Source: an uncultured Clostridia bacterium (lineage in GTDB: Bacteria; Bacillota; Clostridia; Oscillospirales; Oscillospiraceae). From it: a stretch of 64,000 nt of DNA. Positions 1-7,846 of the stretch are shown here, piece after piece. Positions within the stretch are counted from its first letter, which is position 1; every line of letters begins with the position of its first letter. The stretch lies in assembly GCA_947173485.1 (NCBI GenBank), contig CAMWFH010000007.1:28610-92609 (forward strand), written 5' to 3'. Under the pieces are notes generated by a model. It made no database searches and was not told where the DNA came from. It saw nothing but the letters and a program-made list of their open reading frames with translations. Both the position numbers and the translations under genes were made by a program.

Positions 1-567
1 GGCCACTCCTACGGCGCCTTTGGCGCGGCCAACGCCATCGCCCAGCTGGCGGAGCTAATCGGCGCTCTCTACCGCCAGAGCGTCCCCCAGGCGGAGGGGC
101 GAAAGACCACCTACAACGTGGGGACCATCTCCGGGGGGACCTCGGTCAACACCATCGCCCAGTCCGCGGAGATGACCTACGAGTACCGCTCGGACGATGC
201 CGCCCTGCTGGCGGTCATGCGCCGCCGATTCGAGGAGGCGGTAGAGGCGGCGCGGGCCGCCGGGGTCCAGGTGGAGACGACCCTTCTGGGGGAGCGTCCC
301 TGCGGCGGCAAGGTGCCCGCCGAAGCGGAGGAGACGCTGCTGGAGCGGTGCGCCGCCGCCATCACCGCCGTCACCGGCCAGCGCCCCGGACGCCGCTCCT
401 CCTCTACGGATGCCAATATCCCCCTGTCCCTGGGCATCCCGGCCACCACCTTCGGGCTGTACATCGGGGCTAAGTCCCACACCCGGGAGGAGTATATCGA
501 GATCGACTCCCTGCGGACGGGGCTCAAGATCGGTCTGCTGCTGTGCGCCGGCGGGGCCGGGCTGTGA
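1..567 (+). CDS. M20-family metallopeptidase, C-terminal part (partial)
   Basis: This is the 3' end of a gene that begins upstream of the window; the reading frame is open from base 1 and 188 residues are visible before the TGA. The text resembles the dimerisation and second catalytic segments of M20/M25/M40 zinc peptidases (PepT/ArgE/DapE relatives): [13 protein letters not shown] around residues 40-52, and near the C-terminus [19 protein letters not shown] followed by a histidine in [11 protein letters not shown], which in this family contributes a metal or substrate ligand. Members hydrolyse peptides or N-acyl amino acids in the cytoplasm; the substrate cannot be assigned here. A strong terminator follows 20 bases later, so the gene ends its own transcript. 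Confidence 0.8.
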   Translation, partial: GHSYGAFGAANAIAQLAELIGALYRQSVPQAEGRKTTYNVGTISGGTSVNTIAQSAEMTYEYRSDDAALLAVMRRRFEEAVEAARAAGVQVETTLLGERPCGGKVPAEAEETLLERCAAAITAVTGQRPGRRSSSTDANIPLSLGIPATTFGLYIGAKSHTREEYIEIDSLRTGLKIGLLLCAGGAGL

Positions 568-587
568 CCCCCTATCAGACAAGAGAA

Positions 588-622
588 AGACAGGCTGTCC
601 TTCCGGGACGGCCTGTCTTTTT
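588..622 (+). terminator. Intrinsic terminator of the M20 peptidase gene
   Basis: A 13-bp stem (588-600 with 606-618, one G-T wobble) closes a 5-nt loop and runs into TTTTT. Confidence 0.85.
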
Positions 623-728
623 GCCTGGTGCGCTCTGGCCCTCCGAGATCCGCAGGGGCGCAATGGGTCACAGGACCATATGCACGATCTTTGCCTTGGC
701 AGAGAGCGACTTACCGTCCATATACCCA

Positions 729-757
729 TTGACACAGTATGTTTATAGGAATATACT
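729..757 (+). promoter_or_regulatory. Sigma-A promoter of cysE-cysK
   Basis: TTGACA (729-734), 17-bp spacer, TATACT (752-757). A dyad GTTTAT (741-746) / ATAAAC (763-768) with 16 bp between the arms overlaps the -10 and is a candidate operator; the regulator is unknown. Confidence 0.8.
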
Positions 758-788
758 GGACCATAAACAAAGAGCGAGGAGAGGACCC

Positions 789-1427
789 ATGACCCGTTTA
801 GGCGAATTGCTCCAGGCCTATCAGGCCCGCGACCCGGCGGCTCGGAGCCGTTTGGAGATACTGCTGCTCTACCCCGGTGTCCACGCCCTTCTCTTCCATC
901 GGGTGAGCCACTGGCTGTGGGAGCGCGGCTTCCGCTTCTTGGCGCGGGCCAACTCCCAGCTGGCCCGCGCCCTTACCGGCATCGAGATCCATCCCGGCGC
1001 CCAGATCGGAAGGAGGCTGGTCATCGACCACGGTATGGGCGTCGTCATCGGGGAGACGGCCCAGATCGGGGATGACTGCCTGCTCTACCACGGCGTCACG
1101 CTGGGCGGCACCGGCAAGGACAGAGGGAAGCGGCACCCAACGATCGGCGACCATGTCCTGATCGCCTGCGGCGCAAAGATCCTGGGGCCCTTCCGGGTGG
1201 GAGACAACTCCCGGATCGCGGCGAACGCCGTCGTCCTGTCCGAGGTGCCGGCAAACGCCACCATGGTGGGAGCGCCGGCCCAGGCAGTCAGCGGCGAGAG
1301 GGCGCAGGGCGGCTATGTGGGCAGGGTGGATCAGATCGGCATCGTCGACCCGGCCCGGAAGAGGCTCCAGGAGCTGGAGCGGCGGATACAGCAGCTGGAA
1401 GAGGCTTTAGGGGAACGAGGCAGATAG
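789..1427 (+). CDS. cysE: Serine O-acetyltransferase
   Basis: CysE transfers acetyl from acetyl-CoA to L-serine, giving O-acetylserine, the first committed step of cysteine synthesis in the cytoplasm. The 212-residue product has the short N-terminal helical part typical of Gram-positive CysE, then left-handed beta-helix hexapeptide repeats ([28 protein letters not shown]) and the catalytic loop [20 protein letters not shown]. The C-terminus carries a helical, charged tail ([18 protein letters not shown]), possibly a coiled coil. The start at 789 is chosen because GAGGAGAGG precedes it and because the longer open frame upstream would cross the promoter. cysK follows on the same strand after 148 bases with no obvious terminator, so they are probably one operon. 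Confidence 0.95.
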   Translation: MTRLGELLQAYQARDPAARSRLEILLLYPGVHALLFHRVSHWLWERGFRFLARANSQLARALTGIEIHPGAQIGRRLVIDHGMGVVIGETAQIGDDCLLYHGVTLGGTGKDRGKRHPTIGDHVLIACGAKILGPFRVGDNSRIAANAVVLSEVPANATMVGAPAQAVSGERAQGGYVGRVDQIGIVDPARKRLQELERRIQQLEEALGERGR

Positions 1428-1575
1428 GAGGCTATGCTATGCGGTCGAGAGCTTTTGAGGGGCGCTGGCCCCAAAGGCGGCGGGCCGTCCTGCCCGTCCG
1501 GCGATGTAGACGCAGCGTCTGCGGAGACCGGGCGGTCAGGGCACTGCCCCAAACTATCGAAAGAAGGGATCCTCT

Positions 1576-2526
1576 ATGTCCAACATCTACACCTCCGCCG
1601 ATGAGCTGATCGGCGGCACACCCCTGCTGGAGCTGACCCGCATCGAAAGGGACGCAGGGCTGAAGGCCCGCATCCTGGCCAAGCTGGAGTGCTCCAACCC
1701 CGCCGGCAGTGTGAAGGACCGCATCGCCAAGGCTATGCTCGATGAGGCGGAGAAGAGCGGGATGCTGACGCCGGACAGCGTCATCATCGAGCCGACCTCG
1801 GGCAACACTGGGATCGGGCTGGCCAGCGCCGCCGCCGCCAGAGGGTACCGCCTCATCCTCACCATGCCCGAGACCATGAGCGTGGAGCGGCGGCAGATCC
1901 TGGCGGCCTACGGCGCCGAGCTGGTCCTCACCAAGGGGAGCGAGGGGATGAAGGGAGCCATCGCCAAGGCCCGGGAACTGGCGGAGACCATCCCCCACAG
2001 TTTCCTGCCCGGTCAGTTCGATAACCCCGCCAACCCCGCCGCCCACTATGCCGCCACCGGCCCGGAGATCTGGCGGGACACCGGCGGAGAGGTGGATCTC
2101 TTCGTAGCGGGCGTAGGTACCGGCGGCACCATCACCGGCGTGGGCAGATACCTTAAGGAGCGCCGCCCGGAGGTGAAGGTGGTGGCAGTGGAGCCTGCCG
2201 GCTCCCCGGTCCTCAGCCAGGGCAGGGCGGGGGCGCATAAGATCCAGGGCATCGGCGCCGGCTTCGTCCCCGCCGTGCTGGACACGGCTGTCTATGACGA
2301 GATCATCGCCGTGACCGATGAGGACGCCTTTGCCGGCGGGCGGCTCATGGGGCGAAAGGAGGGCGTGCTGGTAGGCATCTCCTCCGGGGCGGCCCTCCAC
2401 GCCGCCATCGCTCTCGCCAAGCGCGGGGAGAACGAGGGCAAGACCATCGTAGCGCTGCTGCCGGACACCGGCGACCGCTATCTTTCCACGCCGCTGTTCC
2501 AGGACCACGCCGGTCCGGCGCGGTGA
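1576..2526 (+). CDS. cysK: Cysteine synthase (O-acetylserine sulfhydrylase)
   Basis: CysK is a PLP enzyme that makes L-cysteine from O-acetylserine and sulfide. The protein is 316 residues, the usual family length. The PLP lysine is K47 in NPAGSVKDR; the substrate loop TSGNTGIG lies near residue 76, the phosphate-binding GTGGTITG near residue 183, and the C-terminal PLP-ring contact is in [12 protein letters not shown] good ribosome site (AAAGAAGGGATCC) precedes the start. It sits directly after cysE, so product and consumer of O-acetylserine are co-encoded and the two proteins may form the classical CysE-CysK complex. Confidence 0.96.
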   Translation: MSNIYTSADELIGGTPLLELTRIERDAGLKARILAKLECSNPAGSVKDRIAKAMLDEAEKSGMLTPDSVIIEPTSGNTGIGLASAAAARGYRLILTMPETMSVERRQILAAYGAELVLTKGSEGMKGAIAKARELAETIPHSFLPGQFDNPANPAAHYAATGPEIWRDTGGEVDLFVAGVGTGGTITGVGRYLKERRPEVKVVAVEPAGSPVLSQGRAGAHKIQGIGAGFVPAVLDTAVYDEIIAVTDEDAFAGGRLMGRKEGVLVGISSGAALHAAIALAKRGENEGKTIVALLPDTGDRYLSTPLFQDHAGPAR

Positions 2527-2621
2527 GCGGCGGCTCAGATCGTTCCCCTATTTGGGATATGCCGCCCTGCCATGGCCCAGGGTGTTCGGCGCTAGGGGCC
2601 TCCTGCCGCAGGATCCATCCA

Positions 2622-2651
2622 TTGACAAGGCGGAAGGGCAGAGGGTATAAT
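2622..2651 (+). promoter_or_regulatory. Promoter of the tricarboxylate-type catabolic cluster
   Basis: TTGACA (2622-2627) and TATAAT (2646-2651) separated by 18 bp, about 80 bp before the first aconitase-like gene. Confidence 0.8.
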
Positions 2652-2657
2652 AAATGT

Positions 2658-2679
2658 GAGAGATGTGGGGACATTCTCA
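2658..2679 (+). promoter_or_regulatory. Candidate operator (shared 16-mer, copy 1)
   Basis: GAGAGATGTGGGGACA (2658-2673) starts just downstream of the -10 box, where a bound repressor would block initiation. It holds a dyad, ATGT-GGGG-ACAT, flanked by GAG and CTC. The same 16 bases occur in inverse orientation at 7664-7679, before the transporter genes. Confidence 0.55.
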
Positions 2680-2729
2680 ACAAATGACAGGCGGGGCCCT
2701 CCCTGCCTGTCCATATAGGAGTAACGATC

Positions 2730-4643
2730 ATGAGCAAGACGTTGACGGAACAGATCTTGGACCAGCACAGGAGCAGCGGCGGCTATTGCCCGGATCATAC
2801 CCTGGTGCATGACCTGTCGGGCCTGCTGGCGTTCATGGGCTTTGAGGCCATGGACCTGCCGGGCATCGGCGTGGAGAAGGCGTTCGTCTTCACCGATCAT
2901 GACCTGACTGGGATGTCCCCATCCACTGCGGCGGACCAGGCCTATCTGCGCAGCTGTGCCCGCCGGTTCGGCGCGGTCTACGCCCCGCCGGGCAGCGGCA
3001 TCTGCCACAGCCTCTACTACCACCGTTTCGCCCGTCCCGGCCTGCTGCTGGCCGGGGCGGACAGCCATACGGCGACCGCCGGCGCGGTGGGGATGCTGGG
3101 CGTGGGCATGGGCGGTATGGATATCGCGGTGGCTATGAGCGGCGACAGGGTCCACTTCCCGTCGCCGAAGGTGGTGGAGGTGCGCCTGACAGGGGCCCTT
3201 CGCCCAGGGGCCAGCGCCAAGGACGCCGCCCTGACCCTTCTGGGCCGCTTGGGGGTCAAGGGCCTGCTGGGGGCCGTGGCGGAGTACACCGGTCCGGGGG
3301 TGGAGGGCCTGTCGGTCCACCAGCGGGCCACCTTCTGCAACATGGGCGCCGAGGCCGGCGCCACCAGTTCCCTTTTCCCCTCTGACAGCCAGACCCTGGC
3401 TTTCCTCCGGCAGCAGGGCCGGGAGGGGGACTACCGCCCCATGGCCCCGGAGGCGGGGGCGGTGTATGACAGGACCATCTCCCTGGAGCTGGGGGAGGTG
3501 GAGCCGGCGGCGGCCTGCCCCGGCCAGCCGGACCGGGTCCGGCCGGTCCGGGAGCTGAGCGGGGTGCGGCCCGTCCAGGTCGTCATCGGCAGCTGTACCA
3601 ACGGTTCCTACTTCGACCTGGCCCGCGCCGCCGCCGTACTGCAGGGCCGCCGTGTGGCGGTGGACACCCTCCTTGCCTGCGGCAGCCGGGACGTACTGCG
3701 CCAGCTGGAGCGGTACGGGTGGCTGCGGGTCTATCTGGAGGCGGGGGTGCGCCTGCTGGACTGCGGCTGCGGGCCCTGCATGGGCATTGGACAGATGCCC
3801 CGGCCCGGCGCGGTGGTGCTGCGCAGCACCAACCGGAACTATCCGGGCCGGTCCGGCACCGCCGATGCGGAGATGTACCTCTGCGGGGCGGAGACTGCCA
3901 CCGCCAGTGCGGTGACAGGCCATCTGACAGCGATGGAGGCGCTGCTGGACCCCGCCGCCCTGGCGGGTGTGGGGCTGGAGCCGCCGCTGCCGCCGGAGGA
4001 CCTTTTCCAGGTATACCATCCAACGGATGTGCCCTTGGAGCGGGGGAGCAGCATCAAGCCGCTGCCGGTGAAGGCGCCGCCTGGGGCGGATATCGCTGGC
4101 CCGGTGTCCCTGAAGCTGGGGGACGGGGTGTCCACCGATGATATCGTCCCCCCCAGGGCGGAGGTCCTGACCTTGCGGCCTAACATCCCGGCGCTGTCGG
4201 CCCACCTCTTCGCCAGCCTGGACCCGGACTTTCCCCGGCGGGCCAAGGCGATGGGCACCAGCTTCCTGGTGGCGGGGGAGAACTACGCCCAGGGCTCCAG
4301 CCGGGAGCACGCCGCCATCGGGTGTATGTACCTGGGGGTGGAGGCGGTGCTGGCCTGCTCCATCCATCGGATCCACCGGGCCAACCTGATCAATTTCGGC
4401 ATACTGCCCCTGCTCTTCGCCGATTCGGCAGACCGGGACCAGATCGAGGCGGGGGACGAGCTGTGCCTGCCCTCGGTGCGGGCGCAGCTGGACCAGGGGC
4501 CCCTGGTGCGCATCGAGAACAGGAGCCACCGCCGGACGATCTGGGCCCGCGCGGAGCTGACGGCCCGGGAGCGGGCGGTCTGGGAGGCCGGCGGGCTGGT
4601 CCCCTATGTCTCCCAGAGGCGGAAGGGGGGCGCGGCGGGATGA
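2730..4643 (+). CDS. Aconitase-family hydro-lyase, diverged paralogue (copy 1)
   Basis: A 637-residue member of the monomeric aconitase family, in which a [4Fe-4S] cluster and a swivel domain isomerise 2-hydroxy-tricarboxylates by dehydration and rehydration. Cluster cysteines are visible in GSCTNGS (about residue 288) and CGCGPC (about 345-350); the substrate motif DSHT is present. The swivel domain begins near SLKLGDGVSTDDI and carries GSSREHAA at 522-529. What follows is unusual: IGCMYLG replaces the LPRYLG-type segment seen in its neighbour, and ACSIHRIH replaces AKSIARIH, so the active-site edge has changed. Either another substrate or weakened activity is possible. The ATG has an AGGAG site. 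The stop overlaps the next start by 4 bases, implying translational coupling. Confidence 0.85.
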   Translation: MSKTLTEQILDQHRSSGGYCPDHTLVHDLSGLLAFMGFEAMDLPGIGVEKAFVFTDHDLTGMSPSTAADQAYLRSCARRFGAVYAPPGSGICHSLYYHRFARPGLLLAGADSHTATAGAVGMLGVGMGGMDIAVAMSGDRVHFPSPKVVEVRLTGALRPGASAKDAALTLLGRLGVKGLLGAVAEYTGPGVEGLSVHQRATFCNMGAEAGATSSLFPSDSQTLAFLRQQGREGDYRPMAPEAGAVYDRTISLELGEVEPAAACPGQPDRVRPVRELSGVRPVQVVIGSCTNGSYFDLARAAAVLQGRRVAVDTLLACGSRDVLRQLERYGWLRVYLEAGVRLLDCGCGPCMGIGQMPRPGAVVLRSTNRNYPGRSGTADAEMYLCGAETATASAVTGHLTAMEALLDPAALAGVGLEPPLPPEDLFQVYHPTDVPLERGSSIKPLPVKAPPGADIAGPVSLKLGDGVSTDDIVPPRAEVLTLRPNIPALSAHLFASLDPDFPRRAKAMGTSFLVAGENYAQGSSREHAAIGCMYLGVEAVLACSIHRIHRANLINFGILPLLFADSADRDQIEAGDELCLPSVRAQLDQGPLVRIENRSHRRTIWARAELTARERAVWEAGGLVPYVSQRRKGGAAG

Positions 4644-6580
4644 ACTTGACGCGCCAGCTGATCGGCAGCCACCTGCTGTCCGGCACTATGACACCAGGGG
4701 AGGAGATCGCCCTTCAGATCGACCAGACCCTGACCCAGGATGCCCTGGGGATGCTGTGCTATATCGCCCTGGAGGGGATGGGCATCGACCGGGTCAGGAC
4801 CAGCCTCTCTGTCAGCTACCTGGACCACAACATGGTCTATATGGACTACAAGAACCCGGACGACCACGGCTATCTCCAGTCCATCGCCCGGCGATACGGC
4901 CTGGTCCTCTCCCGAGCCGGCAACGGCATCTGCCATCTGGTCCACATAGGCCGCTTCTCCCAGCCGGGGGCCACCCTGCTGGGCAACGACAGCCACACCC
5001 CCTCCGCCGGCGCGGCCTGTATGCTGGGCATCGGCGCGGGAGGGCTGGACGTGGCGGCGGCTATGGCGGGCATCCCCCTCCGGCTGCGGATGCCGGAGGT
5101 GGTGGAGGTGCGCCTGACGGGGGCCCTTCGCCCCGGCGTCAGCGCCAAGGACGCCGCGCTGTGGCTGGTGGGCCAGATCGGTGTGGCCGGAGGCCGGGGG
5201 AAGATCTTAGAATACACCGGCGATGGCGCCGCCTCCCTCACGGTCCCCCAGCGGATGACCCTGGCCAATATGGGCGCGGAGACCGGGGCCACGTCCTCCC
5301 TCTTCCCAGCGGACGGGATGCTCCGCCGGTTCCTGACGGCCCATGGCCGGGCGGCGGACTACCGCCCCCTGGCAGCGGCGCCGGGGTGCAGCTATGACGG
5401 GCTCCTCCGATGCGACCTCTCGGCCATCGAGCCTATGACAGCCCTGCCCCACCAGCCGGACCGGGCCTGTCCGGTGACGGAGGCGGGGGAGGTGCCGGTG
5501 GACCAGGTGTTCATCGGCAGCTGCACCAACAGCTCCTATGCCGACCTCCGCCGGGCCGCCCTGGTGCTGGAGGGACATACGGTCCACCCCCGGGTGAGCC
5601 TGGTGGTCAGCCCTGGCTCCCGGCAGGTCCTCCGGCACCTTTTGGCGGACGGAAGCATGGATATTTTCGTCAAGGCCGGGGCCCGCATCCTGGAGTGCGG
5701 CTGCGGGCCCTGTGTGGGCATGGGACAGGCGGTGCGGACCGGCGGCGTCTCCGTGCGCACCTCCAACCGCAACTTCAAGGGCCGCTGCGGCACTGCCGAT
5801 TCCAGCGTCTATCTGGCCTCACCGGAGACCGCCGCGGCCTGCGCGGTGCTGGGCCGGCTGGGCCGGGCGGAGGAGGTGGCGGACACGGCGCGCCTGGCAG
5901 CGGCAGAGGAGCCGGCGGCCTATCTCCAGGATGACGGGATGTTCCTCTTCCCGCCGGCAGACGGGCGGGACACCCAGATCCTGCGGGGGCCCAACATCCG
6001 GCCCATGCCCTCCTTTGCGCCGCTGCCGGCATCGATCGAGGCGGCCGTCGTCCTCCGGCTGGGGGACGATGTGTCCACCGATGAGATCGCCCCGGCGGGC
6101 CCGGCCTTCGCGGCGCTGCGGGCCAATATCCCCGAGGCGGCCAAGTCGGCCTTCGTCCGGCTGGACCCGGACTTTCCGGTCAGAGCCCAGGCGGCGGGGC
6201 AGTCGGTGCTGGTGGCAGGGGAGAACTACGGCCAGGGCTCCAGCCGGGAGCACGCCGCCGTCCTGCCCCGCTATCTGGGGGTACGGGCGGTCCTGGCCAA
6301 GAGCATCGCCCGCATCCACCGGACCAACCTCATCAACTTTGGCATCCTCCCCCTGCGCTTTGCCGGCGGGGCCGGCTATGACAGCATCTCCCAAGGGGAT
6401 ATCCTCCTTCTGGAGGATCTGCCGAGAGCCCTGGAGACCGGACAGGTCCCCTTCCGAGATCTGACCACTGGACAGACGGGCGTCCTCCTGCTGGAGGTCA
6501 CGGAGCGGGAGGCGGCCATCCTTCGTGCCGGCGGCATTTTGAATGCCATCGCCGCCGGGGAGGGCGGACCATGCAGCTGA
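4640..6580 (+). CDS. Aconitase-family hydro-lyase (copy 2)
   Basis: The tandem paralogue of the preceding gene, 646 residues, with the same architecture: DSHTPSAGA in the N-terminal part, cluster cysteines in GSCTNSS (about residue 293) and CGCGPC (about 352), and swivel-domain GSSREHAAVLPRYLG from residue 533. Here the residues flanking the active site match ordinary aconitases, so this copy is the better candidate for true aconitate hydratase/isocitrate chemistry. The start at 4640 is set by the ATGA overlap with the upstream stop; the longer frame upstream is only the other strand-frame of copy 1. The LysR gene begins inside its last 10 bases. Two such enzymes inside a tricarboxylate-uptake cluster suggest dehydration of two related substrates or stereoisomers. 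Confidence 0.88.
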   Translation: MNLTRQLIGSHLLSGTMTPGEEIALQIDQTLTQDALGMLCYIALEGMGIDRVRTSLSVSYLDHNMVYMDYKNPDDHGYLQSIARRYGLVLSRAGNGICHLVHIGRFSQPGATLLGNDSHTPSAGAACMLGIGAGGLDVAAAMAGIPLRLRMPEVVEVRLTGALRPGVSAKDAALWLVGQIGVAGGRGKILEYTGDGAASLTVPQRMTLANMGAETGATSSLFPADGMLRRFLTAHGRAADYRPLAAAPGCSYDGLLRCDLSAIEPMTALPHQPDRACPVTEAGEVPVDQVFIGSCTNSSYADLRRAALVLEGHTVHPRVSLVVSPGSRQVLRHLLADGSMDIFVKAGARILECGCGPCVGMGQAVRTGGVSVRTSNRNFKGRCGTADSSVYLASPETAAACAVLGRLGRAEEVADTARLAAAEEPAAYLQDDGMFLFPPADGRDTQILRGPNIRPMPSFAPLPASIEAAVVLRLGDDVSTDEIAPAGPAFAALRANIPEAAKSAFVRLDPDFPVRAQAAGQSVLVAGENYGQGSSREHAAVLPRYLGVRAVLAKSIARIHRTNLINFGILPLRFAGGAGYDSISQGDILLLEDLPRALETGQVPFRDLTTGQTGVLLLEVTEREAAILRAGGILNAIAAGEGGPCS

Positions 6581-7482
6581 CCACGATCCGCTATGTGGTG
6601 ATGGTGGCGGAGACCGGCAGCTTCACGAAAGCGGCGGAGCTGCTCTATGTGAGCCAGCCGGCCCTGAGCCAAGCCATCGCCCGTCTGGAGCAGGAGCTGA
6701 AGGTCCAGGTCTTTTACCGGGAGCATGGAGCGGTCACCCCCACGCCGGCGGGCCAGATCATCGTCCAGGAGGGCAAGAAGATCCTGGCACTGGAGAAGGA
6801 CATCCTCCGGCGGGTGGACGAGCTGCGCCAGTCGGGGGTGGGCAGTTTGGTCCTGGGGGGCGCGCCGTCCTATCAGCGCTACTACCTGAGCCGGGTGATC
6901 TCCCTTTTCCAGAGTCAGTACCCCTATGTGCAGATCACCCTGCGGGAGAGCTACAGCAACCTCCTCTGCGATGACCTCCTCAAGGGCACCGTGGACATCG
7001 CTCTGATCAGCGATCCCATACCGCCAGGCATCGAGGCCGTTCCTGTCTTTGACGAGGAGATCTTCCTGGCCCTGCCGCCGGACCACCCTCTGGTGGAGCA
7101 GCTGCCTAAGGAGGGCACGCCCTATCCGGTGGCAGATCTGGCCATATGCCGGGACGAGTCCTTCATCACCTACCGCCCCGGCCGGCGCATCACTGATGTG
7201 CTGATCCGGGAGACGAAGCGCAGCGGCTTTACCCCCAAGATCCTCACCGAGAGCGCCAGCACCGAGAGCGCCAACGCTATGATCCAGCAGGGCTTCGGCG
7301 TGGGGCTGGTGCCGTCTGTCACGGTGGAGCTGTGTCCAGCCTGCCGCCACGCCCGCTACTACCGCCTGCGGCCCGAGGGGCTGATGCGGCAGTTCTGGCT
7401 GGCCCGCCGGGCGGGAGCCTACACCAGCCAGGCCCAGCGCGCCTTTTTTGAGGTGGCCAGCCGGCTGGATCAGAAGAAATGA
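6571..7482 (+). CDS. LysR-family transcriptional regulator
   Basis: A 303-residue LysR-type regulator: winged helix-turn-helix at residues 1-60 (SFTKAAELLYVSQPALSQAIARLEQEL) and a periplasmic-binding-protein-like effector domain from about residue 90 (LVLGGAPSYQRYYLSRVI). LysR proteins bind DNA as tetramers and usually respond to a small carboxylate or a pathway intermediate. It overlaps the end of the second aconitase gene, so it is transcribed with it, and it is followed by a strong hairpin. It is the only regulator gene in the cluster and therefore the natural candidate to control the transporter and degradation genes (inference). Confidence 0.9.
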   Translation: MQLTTIRYVVMVAETGSFTKAAELLYVSQPALSQAIARLEQELKVQVFYREHGAVTPTPAGQIIVQEGKKILALEKDILRRVDELRQSGVGSLVLGGAPSYQRYYLSRVISLFQSQYPYVQITLRESYSNLLCDDLLKGTVDIALISDPIPPGIEAVPVFDEEIFLALPPDHPLVEQLPKEGTPYPVADLAICRDESFITYRPGRRITDVLIRETKRSGFTPKILTESASTESANAMIQQGFGVGLVPSVTVELCPACRHARYYRLRPEGLMRQFWLARRAGAYTSQAQRAFFEVASRLDQKK

Positions 7483-7487
7483 ACGTG

Positions 7488-7516
7488 CGGGAGCCGGACA
7501 AGATGTCCGGCTCCCG
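7488..7516 (+). terminator. Hairpin after lysR (possible terminator)
   Basis: A perfect 13-bp stem (7488-7500 with 7504-7516) closes a 3-nt loop. No T-run follows, so termination may be partial or factor-dependent. Confidence 0.5.
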
Positions 7517-7588
7517 TTGGCTATTAGTGGAAAGTATGGGAGGGGATAGGCGATAATCTCATGTTATATGGCTGATTAGATGTTTGTA

Positions 7589-7618
7589 TTGTACAAGTTT
7601 TCTTGTAAATGCTATTAT
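7589..7618 (+). promoter_or_regulatory. Candidate promoter of tctCBA and downstream genes, with overlapping dyad
   Basis: TTGTAC (7589-7594), 18-bp spacer, TATTAT (7613-7618). The perfect inverted repeat TACAAG-TTTT-CTTGTA (7592-7607) overlaps the -35 and could be a binding site for the neighbouring LysR protein or another regulator. Confidence 0.5.
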
Positions 7619-7663
7619 GATCTTAGGCAATACATCCACACCCGGGCGGACGGGAATCTGAGT

Positions 7664-7679
7664 TGTCCCCACATCTCTC
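7664..7679 (-). promoter_or_regulatory. Candidate operator (shared 16-mer, copy 2, inverted)
   Basis: The reverse complement reads GAGAGATGTGGGGACA, identical to 2658-2673. It sits within a near-dyad GAGATGT-GGGG-ACAACTC in the leader of the transporter genes. Confidence 0.55.
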
Positions 7680-7812
7680 CTTACAAGGCGGGTGGGATGT
7701 ATGTTTTGGATCTAGCGAGGAAAGGCAGGAGGTGGAGCGGGGAAACATACATATCCAAGAGGACACGATCTGCGACCCTACAAGACCACTGGCAAAACAA
7801 AAAACGTGTTGT

Positions 7813-7832
7813 GCCGCGCCGCCTGGCGCGGC
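7813..7832 (+). promoter_or_regulatory. Leader hairpin next to the tctC ribosome site
   Basis: GCCGCGCC (7813-7820) and GGCGCGGC (7825-7832) form a perfect 8-bp stem with a GCCT loop, two bases before the purine-rich ribosome site. Such hairpins can protect the 5' end of a processed message or gate translation. Confidence 0.45.
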
Positions 7833-7846
7833 GGAAAGGAAGAATG

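Larger units (their letters stand above)
7483..7846 (+). other. Intergenic control region before the transporter genes
   Basis: These 364 bases hold no supported gene. They contain a terminator-like hairpin after lysR, a candidate promoter with an overlapping perfect inverted repeat, the second copy of the shared 16-mer, and a GC-rich hairpin just before the tctC ribosome site. The transcribed leader would be about 220 nt long. Confidence 0.6.

Noticed and set aside
570..788. T-box leader for cysE
   Set aside because: No AGGGUGGNACCGCG-like T-box sequence or antiterminator is present; the promoter lies only 32 bases before the start codon.
1428..1575. Possible small gene or regulatory RNA between cysE and cysK
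   Set aside because: No frame with a ribosome site and only minor stems were seen; it is probably just operon spacer.
2592..4529. Long reverse open frame opposite the first aconitase gene
   Set aside because: The translation is low-complexity, rich in His/Gly/Arg/Gln, typical of the opposite strand of GC-rich codons, and lacks any domain.
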